A stretch of DNA of 64,000 nucleotides from Serratia rhizosphaerae (GTDB taxonomy: Bacteria; Pseudomonadota; Gammaproteobacteria; Enterobacterales; Enterobacteriaceae): contig NZ_CP041764.1 of the NCBI RefSeq assembly GCF_009817885.1, positions 124,001-188,000 of the forward strand, written 5' to 3'. Every line of letters starts with the position of its first letter. Position 1 is the first letter of the stretch. Shown in pieces: positions 52,877 to 60,579 of this stretch. A program made the position numbers and the translations under genes. The notes under the pieces are model-generated. The model ran no database searches and was not told where the DNA came from. It saw only the letters and a list, made by a program, of their open reading frames with translations.

Positions 52877-53845
52877 ATGAATTCCCTGCCAACCCGCCTG
52901 CGCCGCCTGAGAAGTTCCGAGGCGCGCCGTTCCCTGTTCCAGGAAGATGAACTGCGTCTGTCCGACCTGGTGTTACCTATCTTCGTTGAGGAAGATACCT
53001 CGGAATATCTGGAGCTGAACGCGCTGCCGGGTATCAAACGCATTCCTGAATCCAGGCTGGCTTTCGAGCTGGAGAAATACGCAAAAAGCGGCATTCGCAG
53101 CATCATGACGTTTGGGGTATCTCACCATAAAGACGACACCGGCAGCGATACCTGGCACGAAAATGGCCTGGTGTCACGTATGGCGCGTATCTGCAAAGAT
53201 ACCGTGCCGGAAATGATCCTGATGTCAGACACCTGTTTTTGTGAATACACCACCCACGGTCACTGTGGCGTAGTCCACAACCACACCGTCGACAATGATG
53301 CAACGCTGCTGAATCTGCAAAAACAGGCGGTGGCCGCAGCGCAGGCCGGCGCGGACTTTATCGCCCCTTCTGCCGCCGCCGACGGCCAGGTTCAGGCCAT
53401 CCGTCAGGCGTTGGACGCAGCCGGCTTCAGCAATACCGGCATTATCTCCTACTCCACCAAGTTCGCCTCTTCCCTGTACGGACCGTTCCGCGAAGCCGGC
53501 GGCAGCGAACTGAAAGGCGACCGTAAAACCTACCAGATGAACCCGATGAACCGTCGGGAAGCGCTGCGCGAGTCGCTGATTGACGAGGCCGAAGGCGCTG
53601 ACGCGCTGATGGTCAAACCGGCCAGCTATTATCTCGATGTTATCCGCGATATCCGCAACGCCAGCACGCTGCCGGTTGCGGCCTATCAGGTCAGCGGGGA
53701 GTACGCGATGATTAAATTCGCCGCCGCCGCGGGTGCGATCGATGAAGCCCAGGTGGTGCGCGAGTCGCTGTCGTCCATCAAACGTGCCGGCGCAGACTTT
53801 ATCTTCTCTTACTTCGCCGCCGATTTAGCCCAGCAGGGCCTGTAA
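52877..53845 (+). CDS. hemB: Delta-aminolevulinic acid dehydratase (porphobilinogen synthase)
   Basis: The ATG at 52877 (MNSLPTRLRRLRSSEARR) follows GAGG. The 322-residue enzyme condenses two 5-aminolevulinate to porphobilinogen in haem synthesis. The active-site zinc cysteines are in SDTCFCEYTTHGHCG, and the two lysines that bind substrate are in SYSTKFASSLYGPF and DALMVKPASYY. The zinc-dependent type is therefore indicated. Confidence 0.96.
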   Translation: MNSLPTRLRRLRSSEARRSLFQEDELRLSDLVLPIFVEEDTSEYLELNALPGIKRIPESRLAFELEKYAKSGIRSIMTFGVSHHKDDTGSDTWHENGLVSRMARICKDTVPEMILMSDTCFCEYTTHGHCGVVHNHTVDNDATLLNLQKQAVAAAQAGADFIAPSAAADGQVQAIRQALDAAGFSNTGIISYSTKFASSLYGPFREAGGSELKGDRKTYQMNPMNRREALRESLIDEAEGADALMVKPASYYLDVIRDIRNASTLPVAAYQVSGEYAMIKFAAAAGAIDEAQVVRESLSSIKRAGADFIFSYFAADLAQQGL

Positions 53846-53851
53846 GCCTGA

Positions 53852-53880
53852 TAACGGCGCGGCCCCCGGCCCCGCCGTTA
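53852..53880. terminator. Hairpin between hemB and the LacI-type gene
   Basis: ATAACGGCG and CGCCGTTAT enclose a C/G-rich loop; the second arm includes the stop codon of the convergent gene. The T-run is short. Confidence 0.55.
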
Positions 53881-54918
53881 TTCTCCCGTTCTCGGTACGC
53901 CGAGACTCTGGCGAAAAACCAGGGAGCACGCCAGTTCGGCACTTTCGGTAAACGTCGTTTGCTCTACCATACTGATGATGCGCCGGGCGGCCAGCGCGCC
54001 GATATCGCGCGACGGTACGTCAATGGTCGTTAATGCGGGCTGCGCCAACGCAGAAAACTCAATGTTATCCATCCCGGTGACCGAAACGTCCTGCGGCACG
54101 CGCCAGCCCGCCCGCTCCAGCTCATCAAGGACGCCCAGCGCCTGCACATCTGTCATGCACAGAATAGCCGTCGGCGGTTTGCCATCGGCCAATAGCCGCC
54201 GGGCAGCCTCTCGTCCGCCGTCAATAGTGAACGGAGCTTCAACTATCCGCGACTCGTCTAACCGTAACCGGCGCTCTTTCATCGCCTGAACAATACCGTC
54301 AACGCGCTGGCGGCTTCTGTTATTGTTCGCCTGGCTGCCGCAGACCACGGCAATCTTCCTGTGACCAAGGGCGATCACCTCCTGCGCCATCCGATACGTC
54401 GCACACCAGTTATCAAAACCGATGCTGACGCCATAGGGCGGCTCATCGCGCTGCCAGGTGAGAACCAGCGGCAGCTGGCGCTGGCGCAACAGCTCATAAA
54501 CCCGTTCTTCATGCGTAGAGCCCACGAGAACGATACCCTCAACGCCACGTTCCACTAATGTTTTGATTACATCAAACTCATGCTCGGCCTGATATTCATG
54601 CGTCGCTAAAATAACCTGATAATTCATCGACCACAGCGTTGACTGCAAGGTCTGTAAGGCATCGACAAAGGCCTGGTTGTACATCGTCGGGAATACGGCG
54701 CCGATGGTATAGGTGCGTCGGGAAGCCAGCGCCCGTGCAGCCCCGTTGCTCACGTAACCCAATTGCTCGACGGCGGCACGAACGCGCTGCAGCGTCGCAG
54801 GTTTAACCCTGTCGGGAATCGACAGGGCCCGTGAGGCACTGCCCAGCGAAACGCCGGCCAATTCAGCGACGTCGGAAAGTGTCGGACGCTTGACGCTGTT
54901 TTTAATTGAAGAAGACAT
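53878..54918 (-). CDS. LacI-family transcriptional regulator
   Basis: I chose the ATG at 54918 (MSSSIKNSVKRPTLSDVAELAGVS); 54936 is another option. The 346-residue protein has the N-terminal helix-turn-helix TLSDVAELAGVSLGSASRAL with the hinge helix GYVSNGAARALASRRTYTIG. A periplasmic-binding-protein-like sensor domain follows (GIVLVGSTHEERVYELL; DVSVTGMDNIEFSALAQPALTTID). The effector and target are unknown; no sugar operon is adjacent. Confidence 0.9.
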   Translation of the reverse strand: MSSSIKNSVKRPTLSDVAELAGVSLGSASRALSIPDRVKPATLQRVRAAVEQLGYVSNGAARALASRRTYTIGAVFPTMYNQAFVDALQTLQSTLWSMNYQVILATHEYQAEHEFDVIKTLVERGVEGIVLVGSTHEERVYELLRQRQLPLVLTWQRDEPPYGVSIGFDNWCATYRMAQEVIALGHRKIAVVCGSQANNNRSRQRVDGIVQAMKERRLRLDESRIVEAPFTIDGGREAARRLLADGKPPTAILCMTDVQALGVLDELERAGWRVPQDVSVTGMDNIEFSALAQPALTTIDVPSRDIGALAARRIISMVEQTTFTESAELACSLVFRQSLGVPRTGE

Positions 54919-55330
54919 GAAACCACTTGAACCCATGGCAGGAAGCGAAAATTATACCTCATCGGCTAAAGTGATGACCAGCCGATGAGTTCATGCCGCC
55001 GGGCATGTTATTCTCAAGGCTGCTTGGGAAAGGTAAACCATTTTTGACGGGAATAATTAAATCGTCGTACAAAGAACCAATGGAGTAAGGTTGCTGACAT
55101 TCCCTGTCATACTTTGTACGACGAACGGTAACATAACATCACTCATTACAAATTGATATATAAAATCAATGGGAATTATCCCAATATTTGATCACAAGCA
55201 ACCCCAACCCGTCGTACGCTATGTTCCATGCCCCCCGGCAAAAAGGACTGCGTCCCTGAAGAGCGGAATCCCGAAAGGCGGGTCACATCAAACGTATATA
55301 TATCGGCTCAGTGATCAATGCTGGCAGCCC
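54919..55330. other. Intergenic region with a 13-bp perfect inverted repeat
   Basis: No gene is seen in the 412 bp. TCGTCGTACAAAG (55062-55074) and CTTTGTACGACGA (55112-55124) are perfect inverted copies 37 bp apart. A further CGTCGTACG occurs at about 55210. A separate small hairpin follows near 55263-55285. Confidence 0.5.
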
Positions 55331-56131
55331 TTAATTGTTATGCATCATGTCACTACGTTGAGCATCTCCCTCATTTTCTAACTGAGCCAGTTGCCTCATT
55401 ACCGTCCGTAGCCGAGCGATAAATTCACTGTCTCGCCCTGCTGTTTTTTTACTTTGCTCAAGGAAGTGATTGATCTCATCCGTTAGCGCCGGGTATTGAC
55501 GGATAAACCTTATCGCATGCTCTTCAAGCGTATCCGACCAGTCGCTATCACGCTCACCGCGAAACAAACTTGTGGCGCGGATCAGTTTCTTCGCCGCCGA
55601 CTGCCGTAAGCGTGCGCGTTGATTAACATCCCCCTCATGTTCAATACGTGCGATATAGTCGTTCAACACGTTGATATAGTCCCCGTTCAACGCCACGGCG
55701 ATGGCCCGTGAAGGCTTAAAACGAGGAAATTGCCCGGCCAGATCCGCACCATACACACAACAACAATGATGTTTTAGCCAGTAACCCCAACTGTGCCGGT
55801 ACTCTGCCGCCAATACCTCTGACAGGATACCGCAGTCAAAATCCACCTTGCTGACAACGGGATGCGCCTTCTCAAGCCTTGCACGAACAGACGCCAACGT
55901 GACGTTCTGCACCGACAACAGCGGACGATGAAAAATGATGCAAAGATCCAGATCGGACGTCCCCACTGCCGCCTCTCCCCGTGCAACACTGCCATATACG
56001 TAGATGCTATGGATAACGCCGTCCAGCGTCTCCGTCAACTGGCGTACAGCATCATCAACCACACAGGTAAATTCAGGTTGAACACTGAACGCGCCGAGCG
56101 TGGCGATATATCCGTTATGATCGACAGCCAT
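55331..56131 (-). CDS. Stand-alone nucleotidyltransferase-domain protein
   Basis: The likely start is the third of three consecutive ATGs (56131; GGAAG 6 bp upstream), giving 266 residues. The N-terminal domain has the polymerase-beta signature SIYVYGSVARGEAAVGTSDLDLCIIF (GSxxRGE...SDLD) and a third acidic residue in SKVDFDCGI. The C-terminal part is helical. Members include aminoglycoside adenylyltransferases and MNT antitoxins. No HEPN partner is adjacent and the domain layout is not that of AadA, so the substrate is unknown. Confidence 0.75.
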   Translation of the reverse strand: MAVDHNGYIATLGAFSVQPEFTCVVDDAVRQLTETLDGVIHSIYVYGSVARGEAAVGTSDLDLCIIFHRPLLSVQNVTLASVRARLEKAHPVVSKVDFDCGILSEVLAAEYRHSWGYWLKHHCCCVYGADLAGQFPRFKPSRAIAVALNGDYINVLNDYIARIEHEGDVNQRARLRQSAAKKLIRATSLFRGERDSDWSDTLEEHAIRFIRQYPALTDEINHFLEQSKKTAGRDSEFIARLRTVMRQLAQLENEGDAQRSDMMHNN

Positions 56132-56383
56132 CATCATCTTCCGGAGAGGCACTCTGCCTCAGTGAGAGAAAACCCGTGGTAACCATAACTGTATTACAGG
56201 AAAGGTAAACCGGAAGCAAAAAATGCCGTCGGCGTTCACGCGCCTGCATCTGTTGCGTGGTCTGTCCAGAACAAACGCACAGCATGATATAGACTCAGGG
56301 AGCCTTTATCATGAAGTTCGTTATTTCTTATTGATTTTTATATCCTTTATCCAATAACCGACAATACAGAAGGATTTTCGGCC

Positions 56384-56728
56384 ATGCCGCGTAGCAAAAC
56401 GACGCTGATACTCACCTGCATCTTTCTCTCCTCCGCACTCTCTGCCTGCGCCAGGGAGGAAAGCGCCCCCTTCACGCCCGATCCCCAATGCCAGTTCACC
56501 CGCTTGACGGGCAAACATATCACGGCCGTTCAACTATGTGCTGATGAAAAAACGGGGAACACGGTTACCGTGATCAAAGATGGGCAAGCCTATGATATTG
56601 AGCGCCTGGCCTATACCCGGTTTCAACGCTTCAAGTTCAGTGTCGATCCCGATGCCTTCTTCAGCAAAGTGATTGAGCCCAACCATACGGTGACGCCTTA
56701 TCAGAGAGATGCGCATCCACACGGCTGA
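56384..56728 (+). CDS. Small lipoprotein of unknown function
   Basis: The 114-residue protein has a lipoprotein signal (MPRSKTTLILTCIFLSSALSAC) with lipobox LSAC. Asp is not at +2 (Ala-Arg), which suggests outer-membrane sorting. The mature part has two more cysteines (PQCQFTRLTGKH; VQLCADEKTGN). I do not recognise it. It is 45 bp before another exported protein and probably cotranscribed. Confidence 0.72.
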   Translation: MPRSKTTLILTCIFLSSALSACAREESAPFTPDPQCQFTRLTGKHITAVQLCADEKTGNTVTVIKDGQAYDIERLAYTRFQRFKFSVDPDAFFSKVIEPNHTVTPYQRDAHPHG

Positions 56729-56773
56729 TCCTGCATGCCGCCACGCAATTCTTTAGTTTATCCCGGAGGAAAC

Positions 56774-57145
56774 GTGTTAAAAACAGCGAATGTCATCATG
56801 GCTTGCCTGATTTATATACTGCAGCCCTCTTCGGGGCATGCCGCCAGCGTATTACGTCTGAACTGCCCAGAACGGGCCATGATGACCGTCACACGCTTTA
56901 ACTATGGCCTGACTACGCTGGAATGGGCTGAGCGCCACTTCCAGGTCGCTGCGGGCGTGAAGCGCAATAAAACCGCAGAAGGCTCGCCTTTTCGGGCGAT
57001 CAGTTTCCGCAATGGCGACGATCTTGTCTACTTGCCGGAGAAGCACCTGCATATCTTTTTTTATGCCAACCGCGATAAACCCGTCGTCTGCGAAGATATA
57101 GACACGTTTACGACCCATGCCATCAAATTGCCGCGCTATCACTAG
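56774..57145 (+). CDS. Small exported protein of unknown function
   Basis: The GTG at 56774 follows GGAGGA by 5 bp. The 123-residue product has a signal peptide (MLKTANVIMACLIYILQPSS-GHAAS). Two cysteines in the mature part (LNCPERAMM; PVVCEDIDTF) probably form a disulfide. It contains LEWAERHFQVAAGVKRN and GDDLVYLPEKHLHIFFY. It is not recognised. A terminator follows at 57308. Confidence 0.7.
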   Translation: MLKTANVIMACLIYILQPSSGHAASVLRLNCPERAMMTVTRFNYGLTTLEWAERHFQVAAGVKRNKTAEGSPFRAISFRNGDDLVYLPEKHLHIFFYANRDKPVVCEDIDTFTTHAIKLPRYH

Positions 57146-57677
57146 CGTGCCGTAGTTCAGGAACACCACATATTCAACACGTTATGATGCATAAAACTTC
57201 ATTATGCCAATGCATTTTCGCAACGAATTCATTGATATAAATCAAATTTGAAAATATAGACTCTCGTATCATCGTCAGTGAAAGATTTTCCCTGGTATTG
57301 ATGCCTTCCCCTCCGATTGCGAGGGGATTTTTTTCGCCCATACCCACGCTGATGATATGGTTAACGGCACCCATCTCGAAACCATGTCTACCCATGCTCA
57401 TTTCACGAACGGGAAAATAATAGCCATCATTTAAGGCGGGCATCTAAAACGTCATATATTCACAGCTATTATTTATTTTTCCACCTCATAAAATAATCTC
57501 AATAAAAATAAGAGTAATCTAAAAAATAAAAAGATAAATCATTTTATCAACGATAAAACATTAATGTGTTGACATATGACACCCCGACTATAATGTGTAA
57601 TCTTTAACCACATGGTTAACTAGAATCAATTAAAACCAACAAAGCCATTTGAAGTGATTTATTTATAGGGAATTATT
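57146..57677 (+). other. AT-rich region with one terminator
   Basis: The 532 bp hold no convincing gene. After the terminator at 57308-57334 the sequence from 57450 to 57660 is extremely AT-rich, typical of horizontally acquired DNA and of H-NS targets. Confidence 0.5.
57308..57334 (+). terminator. Terminator of the exported-protein pair
   Basis: CCCCTC-CGATTGC-GAGGGG is followed by ATTTTTTT. Confidence 0.85.
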
Positions 57678-57923
57678 ATGAAAAAAATCACATTATGTCT
57701 CTTAACCGCAGCAATTATAGGAATATCGGGATTTTCCAGTGCGGCCAAATGGTCCGCCGCTCCCGCCGCCCCGGCAGTTAAAACCCGCCTGGCATATATA
57801 AGCTCAAATGCGTCTTTTGTGTACTGCCATTACCAAACCTATAATATAAAAACTGGTTACATTCATAATACTTATAATAGAATGTATATTGCCAGACTAT
57901 TTAAAGAGTGCCCTACGCGCTAA
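57678..57923 (+). CDS. Small secreted protein of unknown function
   Basis: The 81-residue protein has a signal peptide (MKKITLCLLTAAIIGISGFS-SAAKW), with AGGGA 9 bp before the ATG. The mature part has two cysteines (SFVYCHYQTYNIKTGYIHN; LFKECPTR) and is rich in Tyr and Asn. Its AT-rich codons differ from nearby core genes. It is not recognised. Confidence 0.7.
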   Translation: MKKITLCLLTAAIIGISGFSSAAKWSAAPAAPAVKTRLAYISSNASFVYCHYQTYNIKTGYIHNTYNRMYIARLFKECPTR

Positions 57924-58164
57924 CGCTCGCAAGAACATAATATTTTTTGCAGGGGGGGATGTCCCTATCCTCCTTAATGAAAAACGCTAAATCATTTCAT
58001 CCTATTCTTCTTCTCCGGCCAGGAATAATTAACCTGTCCGATCCTCCCCAACCCGGGACCTTTCATGTAAAATGAGGCCTCAGAGAACAAAACAACCAAA
58101 ATTATAGTTGTTACAACCCAACCAATCGCTCAAAATCTCCATAATCCAACTTGGAGTATCAGCA

Positions 58165-58356
58165 ATGACTGGCACCCTACTCGGGTTTGTTCTGTTGGTC
58201 AGCCCTTGCGGCTATGATGCGTGCGACGCGCTATTGGCTTCTGAAACGGTTTACCCGACCAGATCGGAATGCGTGAAAGTCAAAGACGCTATCCAGCGGC
58301 GTCTTCCTGATGTTGTGCTGTTTTGTAGCGCAGCCTATCGATATGAAAACAGATGA
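58165..58356 (+). CDS. Small cysteine-containing protein, DUF1482-like in outline
   Basis: The ATG at 58165 follows TGGAG by 9 bp and gives 63 residues. A hydrophobic start (MTGTLLGFVLLVSPCGYDAC) is followed by YPTRSECVKVKDAIQRRLPDVVLFC. The pattern of a short leader strand and spaced cysteines resembles small phage-associated DUF1482 proteins, but this is a loose impression only. Confidence 0.55.
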   Translation: MTGTLLGFVLLVSPCGYDACDALLASETVYPTRSECVKVKDAIQRRLPDVVLFCSAAYRYENR

Positions 58357-58430
58357 CAGCAAGATAAGTTGACAATCCCGTCAAATATGACAGGTTGAGC
58401 AGCACTGCACTCGCTAATCTAAGGGACCAC

Positions 58431-58646
58431 ATGACCAGGCTTTACTACTCCCTGTGCTGCATCGTGTTTATCATCGGGCTCGGCATGTCTATTCTCAGCG
58501 TGGAGTTCCCCAGCAGCACGGATAGTGGCGAGATGCCATTAGCTTTTGGTGCTGGCCTGTATATCGCATTTATCGGCATTCTCGGCTTTGCCGCAAGCTT
58601 GGTAGCACAGTGCCTCTCGGCGCTGATAAGAAAGATAAACCGATAA
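58431..58646 (+). CDS. Small membrane protein with two helices
   Basis: The ATG at 58431 follows AAGGGA. The 71-residue product has two membrane helices (LYYSLCCIVFIIGLGMSIL; AFGAGLYIAFIGILGFAASL) and a basic end (ALIRKINR). It is not recognised. Together with its neighbours it forms a strip of short exported or membrane genes beside the prophage border. Confidence 0.65.
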   Translation: MTRLYYSLCCIVFIIGLGMSILSVEFPSSTDSGEMPLAFGAGLYIAFIGILGFAASLVAQCLSALIRKINR

Positions 58647-58985
58647 CTGTACTGCCAATGCTGTAACGTCCTACATACTTTTTAAGTGCCCTGCCCATAA
58701 AAGGTGTGGGGAGGTATCAATGCGAATGGAACGGCCATGTCGGATACTTACATGAGTCCTTCAACCTGAACGGCGGCAATATGTCAATGGCTCGCAACGT
58801 TCGGCCCCCTGCATAAGGAGAGGAGTCAACACAACGCCTGATGCCAATACGAAAATCATTTGTTGAACCGGCTAACTCTTTTCGTTCCGCATCCTGCCAT
58901 CGTTCGACGTTTTTCAGGCACAAAAAAACCGCCTTTCGGCGGCTTACGACACTGCTTATTGCTTTGATTATTCTGATGTTTCCCA
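58647..58985. other. Non-coding stretch between small genes and the tRNA fragment
   Basis: No supported gene is present. The only clear element is the terminator at 58922-58943, which faces left and would end transcripts from the tRNA-Leu locus. Confidence 0.5.
58922..58943 (-). terminator. Terminator downstream of tRNA-Leu 3' fragment
   Basis: On the minus strand GCCGCC-GAAA-GGCGGT is followed by TTTTTTT, 43 bp beyond the tRNA CCA end. It looks like the original tRNA-Leu terminator. Confidence 0.85.
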
Positions 58986-59043
58986 TGGTACCCGGGGCGG
59001 GACTTGAACCCGCACAGCCATAAGCCGAGGGATTTTAAACCCC
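58986..59043 (-). other. tRNA-Leu(UAA) 3' fragment, prophage attachment site
   Basis: On the minus strand the sequence runs from the anticodon loop TTTAAAA (anticodon UAA) through TCCCTCGG, the variable arm, the T arm GCGGGTTCAAGTCCCGC, the acceptor strand CCCGGGT and ACCA, matching enterobacterial tRNA-Leu(UAA). Upstream, the 5' half (acceptor GCCCGGG, D arm) is absent: the bases where it should be do not pair. This is the pattern left when an element integrates in a tRNA gene and displaces its 5' half. The intact copy should lie at the other end, beyond 64000. Confidence 0.8.
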
Positions 59044-59159
59044 GCGTGTAGGCATGGAACTTCAAACATTTGTGGTACTTTATCCTAATAAGCCCCAAAT
59101 GGTTAAGCTAGGCGCTGTGCGGGGTTGCTGAACCAATATTAGGAAAAGAAACAGACAAA

Positions 59160-59274
59160 TTGACAACGTGAATAAAATTTCTAATACTCGCGCTGCACCA
59201 GCAAAATCTGGTGCCGGGATTAGCCTCCTGCCGATTACACCGCGACAAAATGACACGCCGCGAGCGTGTTTTTT
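59160..59274 (+). ncRNA. C4/CI-like regulatory RNA 1 with its promoter
   Basis: TTGACA (59160-59165), a 16-bp spacer and TAATAC (59182-59187) make a strong promoter; transcription should start near 59194. The RNA begins with hairpin GCACCAG-CAAAAT-CTGGTGC (59195-59214). It ends at a terminator, ACACGC-CGCGA-GCGTGT plus T-run (59253-59274), giving about 80 nt. Size and setting (before an antirepressor gene) resemble the C4 RNA of phages P1/P7 and the CI RNA of P4, which block antirepressor or replication genes by antisense pairing. Downstream, TGGTG-T-ACCGG (59336-59346) could pair with CCGGTCACCA just before the antirepressor. Confidence 0.6.
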
Positions 59275-59398
59275 ATGTCGCACGTCTGAACACGCCTATG
59301 GCGGCTCAGGCGGAGGGGATCGAAAGATCCGCCGGTGGTGTACCGGTAAGGTTAACCTCTGTCTAGGTCGCCACCCCGAATCAGTCAACAAAGATTGA
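59168..59398 (+). CDS. Ash-like open reading frame overlapping the regulatory RNA
   Basis: A 76-codon frame from a GTG at 59168 contains APAKSGAGISLLPITP and TPRACFLCRTSEHAYGG, the hallmark of phage 'ash family' proteins. However, the PAKSGAG stretch is simply the conserved RNA hairpin read as codons, and the GTG lies between the -35 and -10 boxes of the promoter for that RNA. An mRNA from this promoter could not include the start. The frame may still be translated from an upstream transcript, but I favour it being a by-product of the RNA. Confidence 0.35.
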   Translation: MNKISNTRAAPAKSGAGISLLPITPRQNDTPRACFLCRTSEHAYGGSGGGDRKIRRWCTGKVNLCLGRHPESVNKD

Positions 59399-59401
59399 CA
59401 A

Positions 59402-59590
59402 ATGCTGAATGACTACCGGATACTGTTCGCACTAGAACACAAAAGCGGTCATTCCGCACCCGATAGCTTTGCGGCTTTTTTATGCCTGCAATACGGCGTA
59501 AATACATCCGAACAAAGGCCGGGTGGAGAGGCGTTAATACAACACCCGCAAGGGGAATATGCCCGGAGCGTCTTTTGTGGCTCTAGTTGA
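59402..59590 (+). CDS. Short ORF between RNA 1 and antirepressor 1
   Basis: A 62-codon frame (MLNDYRILFALEHKSGHSAP start; later EQRPGGEALIQHPQGEYARS) lies in the leader of the antirepressor gene. In P1 the small icd gene occupies the same place before ant and overlaps it. Here the frame ends 58 bp before the antirepressor. No ribosome site stands out, so translation is uncertain. Confidence 0.35.
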   Translation: MLNDYRILFALEHKSGHSAPDSFAAFLCLQYGVNTSEQRPGGEALIQHPQGEYARSVFCGSS

Positions 59591-59593
59591 CAC

Positions 59594-59619
59594 CCGGTCA
59601 CCATCTACTAAATGGTGAC
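59594..59619 (+). promoter_or_regulatory. Leader hairpin before antirepressor 1
   Basis: GTCACCA (59597-59603) pairs with TGGTGAC (59613-59619), ending 17 nt before the AAGG ribosome site. The 5' arm can instead pair with leader positions 59336-59346 (10 bp with one bulge), so two folds are mutually exclusive. Confidence 0.5.
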
Positions 59620-59648
59620 TGTAAACTAAAACACAAAAGGAATATCCC

Positions 59649-60287
59649 ATGGTAACTCAAGTTTCTGCAGAAACCATTTCATTGACCGTTCATCAAAACA
59701 TACCTGTGATCACAACAGAATTGTTAGCACAGCTGTATGGTACAGACCCTGTGCGTGTCCGCCAAAACCATAATGAGAATAAAGCCCGTTTCGTTGAAGG
59801 TAAGCACTTCTTCAAAGTGGTCGGTGATGAGCTAAAAAGTTTGCGAGTAGCTTTAAACTACTCACAAAATCCCGTATCCTCCAAAACACGCTCCCTCATC
59901 CTCTGGACAGAACGCGGCGCCGCCCGACACGCAAAAATGCTCGAAACCGATCAGGCATGGGAGGTTTTCGAAAAACTCGAGGATCATTACTTCAACCAAC
60001 AAAAAAATCCTCCAGCCCCCCTCTCCCCAAAACCCTATGCCACCATCACTTATTTCGAAAACAACCTACCAGTCAACAGCCGCCTTCTCGTTCCTGGCGA
60101 AATCGTCATAACGCCCGACTCCTGCCTTGAACACGTCAGACGCGCTGGCTATGTCGTCGTTTCCGGCGATGACGTCGGCAAACTCACTCTCAATGAACTG
60201 CAGGAAATGGCCACACAGACGAGAAAAGGACGCGAACACTGGCAGAAGCAATATCAGAATTTGAAAAAGAGATCCGACAGGCTGTAA
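59649..60287 (+). CDS. Phage antirepressor with ORF6N domain, copy 1
   Basis: The 212-residue protein has an N-terminal ORF6N domain (about residues 8-95: SLTVHQNIPVITTELLAQLY, NENKARFVEGKHFFKV). A conserved middle (LWTERGAARHAKMLETDQAWEVFEKLEDHYF) follows, then a distinct C-terminal domain (TYFENNLPVNSRLLVPGEIV) with a basic coiled end. ORF6N proteins act as antirepressors that inactivate phage repressors. The C-terminal 125 residues are almost identical to copy 2, while the ORF6N halves differ. Confidence 0.87.
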   Translation: MVTQVSAETISLTVHQNIPVITTELLAQLYGTDPVRVRQNHNENKARFVEGKHFFKVVGDELKSLRVALNYSQNPVSSKTRSLILWTERGAARHAKMLETDQAWEVFEKLEDHYFNQQKNPPAPLSPKPYATITYFENNLPVNSRLLVPGEIVITPDSCLEHVRRAGYVVVSGDDVGKLTLNELQEMATQTRKGREHWQKQYQNLKKRSDRL

Positions 60288-60302
60288 GCTTTTCACCAAT
60301 AA

Positions 60303-60414
60303 TTGACAACGTGAAAAAAATTTCTGATACTCGCCCGGCACCAGCAAAATCTGGTGCCGGGATTGGAACCCCGGATTTTCACCGCGACATAGACACGCCG
60401 CGAGCGTGTTTTTT
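60303..60414 (+). ncRNA. C4/CI-like regulatory RNA 2 with its promoter
   Basis: TTGACA (60303-60308), 16 bp and TGATAC (60325-60330) drive an RNA starting about 60336. Its 5' hairpin is a perfect 11-bp stem, CCCGGCACCAG-CAAAAT-CTGGTGCCGGG (60334-60361). The terminator ACACGC-CGCGA-GCGTGT plus T-run ends at 60414, giving about 78 nt. The two RNAs share these elements but differ in between and downstream, where GGTGAT (60486-60491) repeats the 5' arm of a hairpin before antirepressor 2. Confidence 0.6.
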
Positions 60415-60490
60415 ATTGTCGTTTGCATTGCTACATCTACGCATCAATGGTGGGGCGTGCAGGGGAGCCGAAAGGCTCGCCGGTCGGTGA
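60311..60490 (+). CDS. Second Ash-like frame overlapping RNA 2
   Basis: From a GTG at 60311 the frame encodes 59 residues including TRPAPAKSGAGIGTP and DTPRACFLLSFALL. As in copy 1, the start lies inside the promoter and the conserved motif coincides with the RNA hairpin, so independent coding is doubtful. Confidence 0.3.
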   Translation: MKKISDTRPAPAKSGAGIGTPDFHRDIDTPRACFLLSFALLHLRINGGACRGAERLAGR

Positions 60491-60579
60491 TCCGGTAGTT
60501 CCAACCCTGTACGTCTCACCACCCAATGATTGGAACCTGACGGTGGTGATCAAAAACCTAATCACCTGAGGGCGTCATT

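Noticed and set aside
57174..57443. 89-codon minus-strand frame
   Set aside because: It runs across a plus-strand terminator, has no ribosome site and no family resemblance.
58717..59023. Overlapping short frames on both strands near the tRNA-Leu fragment
   Set aside because: They cross the terminator at 58922-58943 and, on the plus strand, the tRNA sequence itself; neither is plausible as protein.
58986..59043. Intact tRNA-Leu gene
   Set aside because: The 5' acceptor strand and D arm are absent where they should be (about 59045-59075), so it is only the 3' part.
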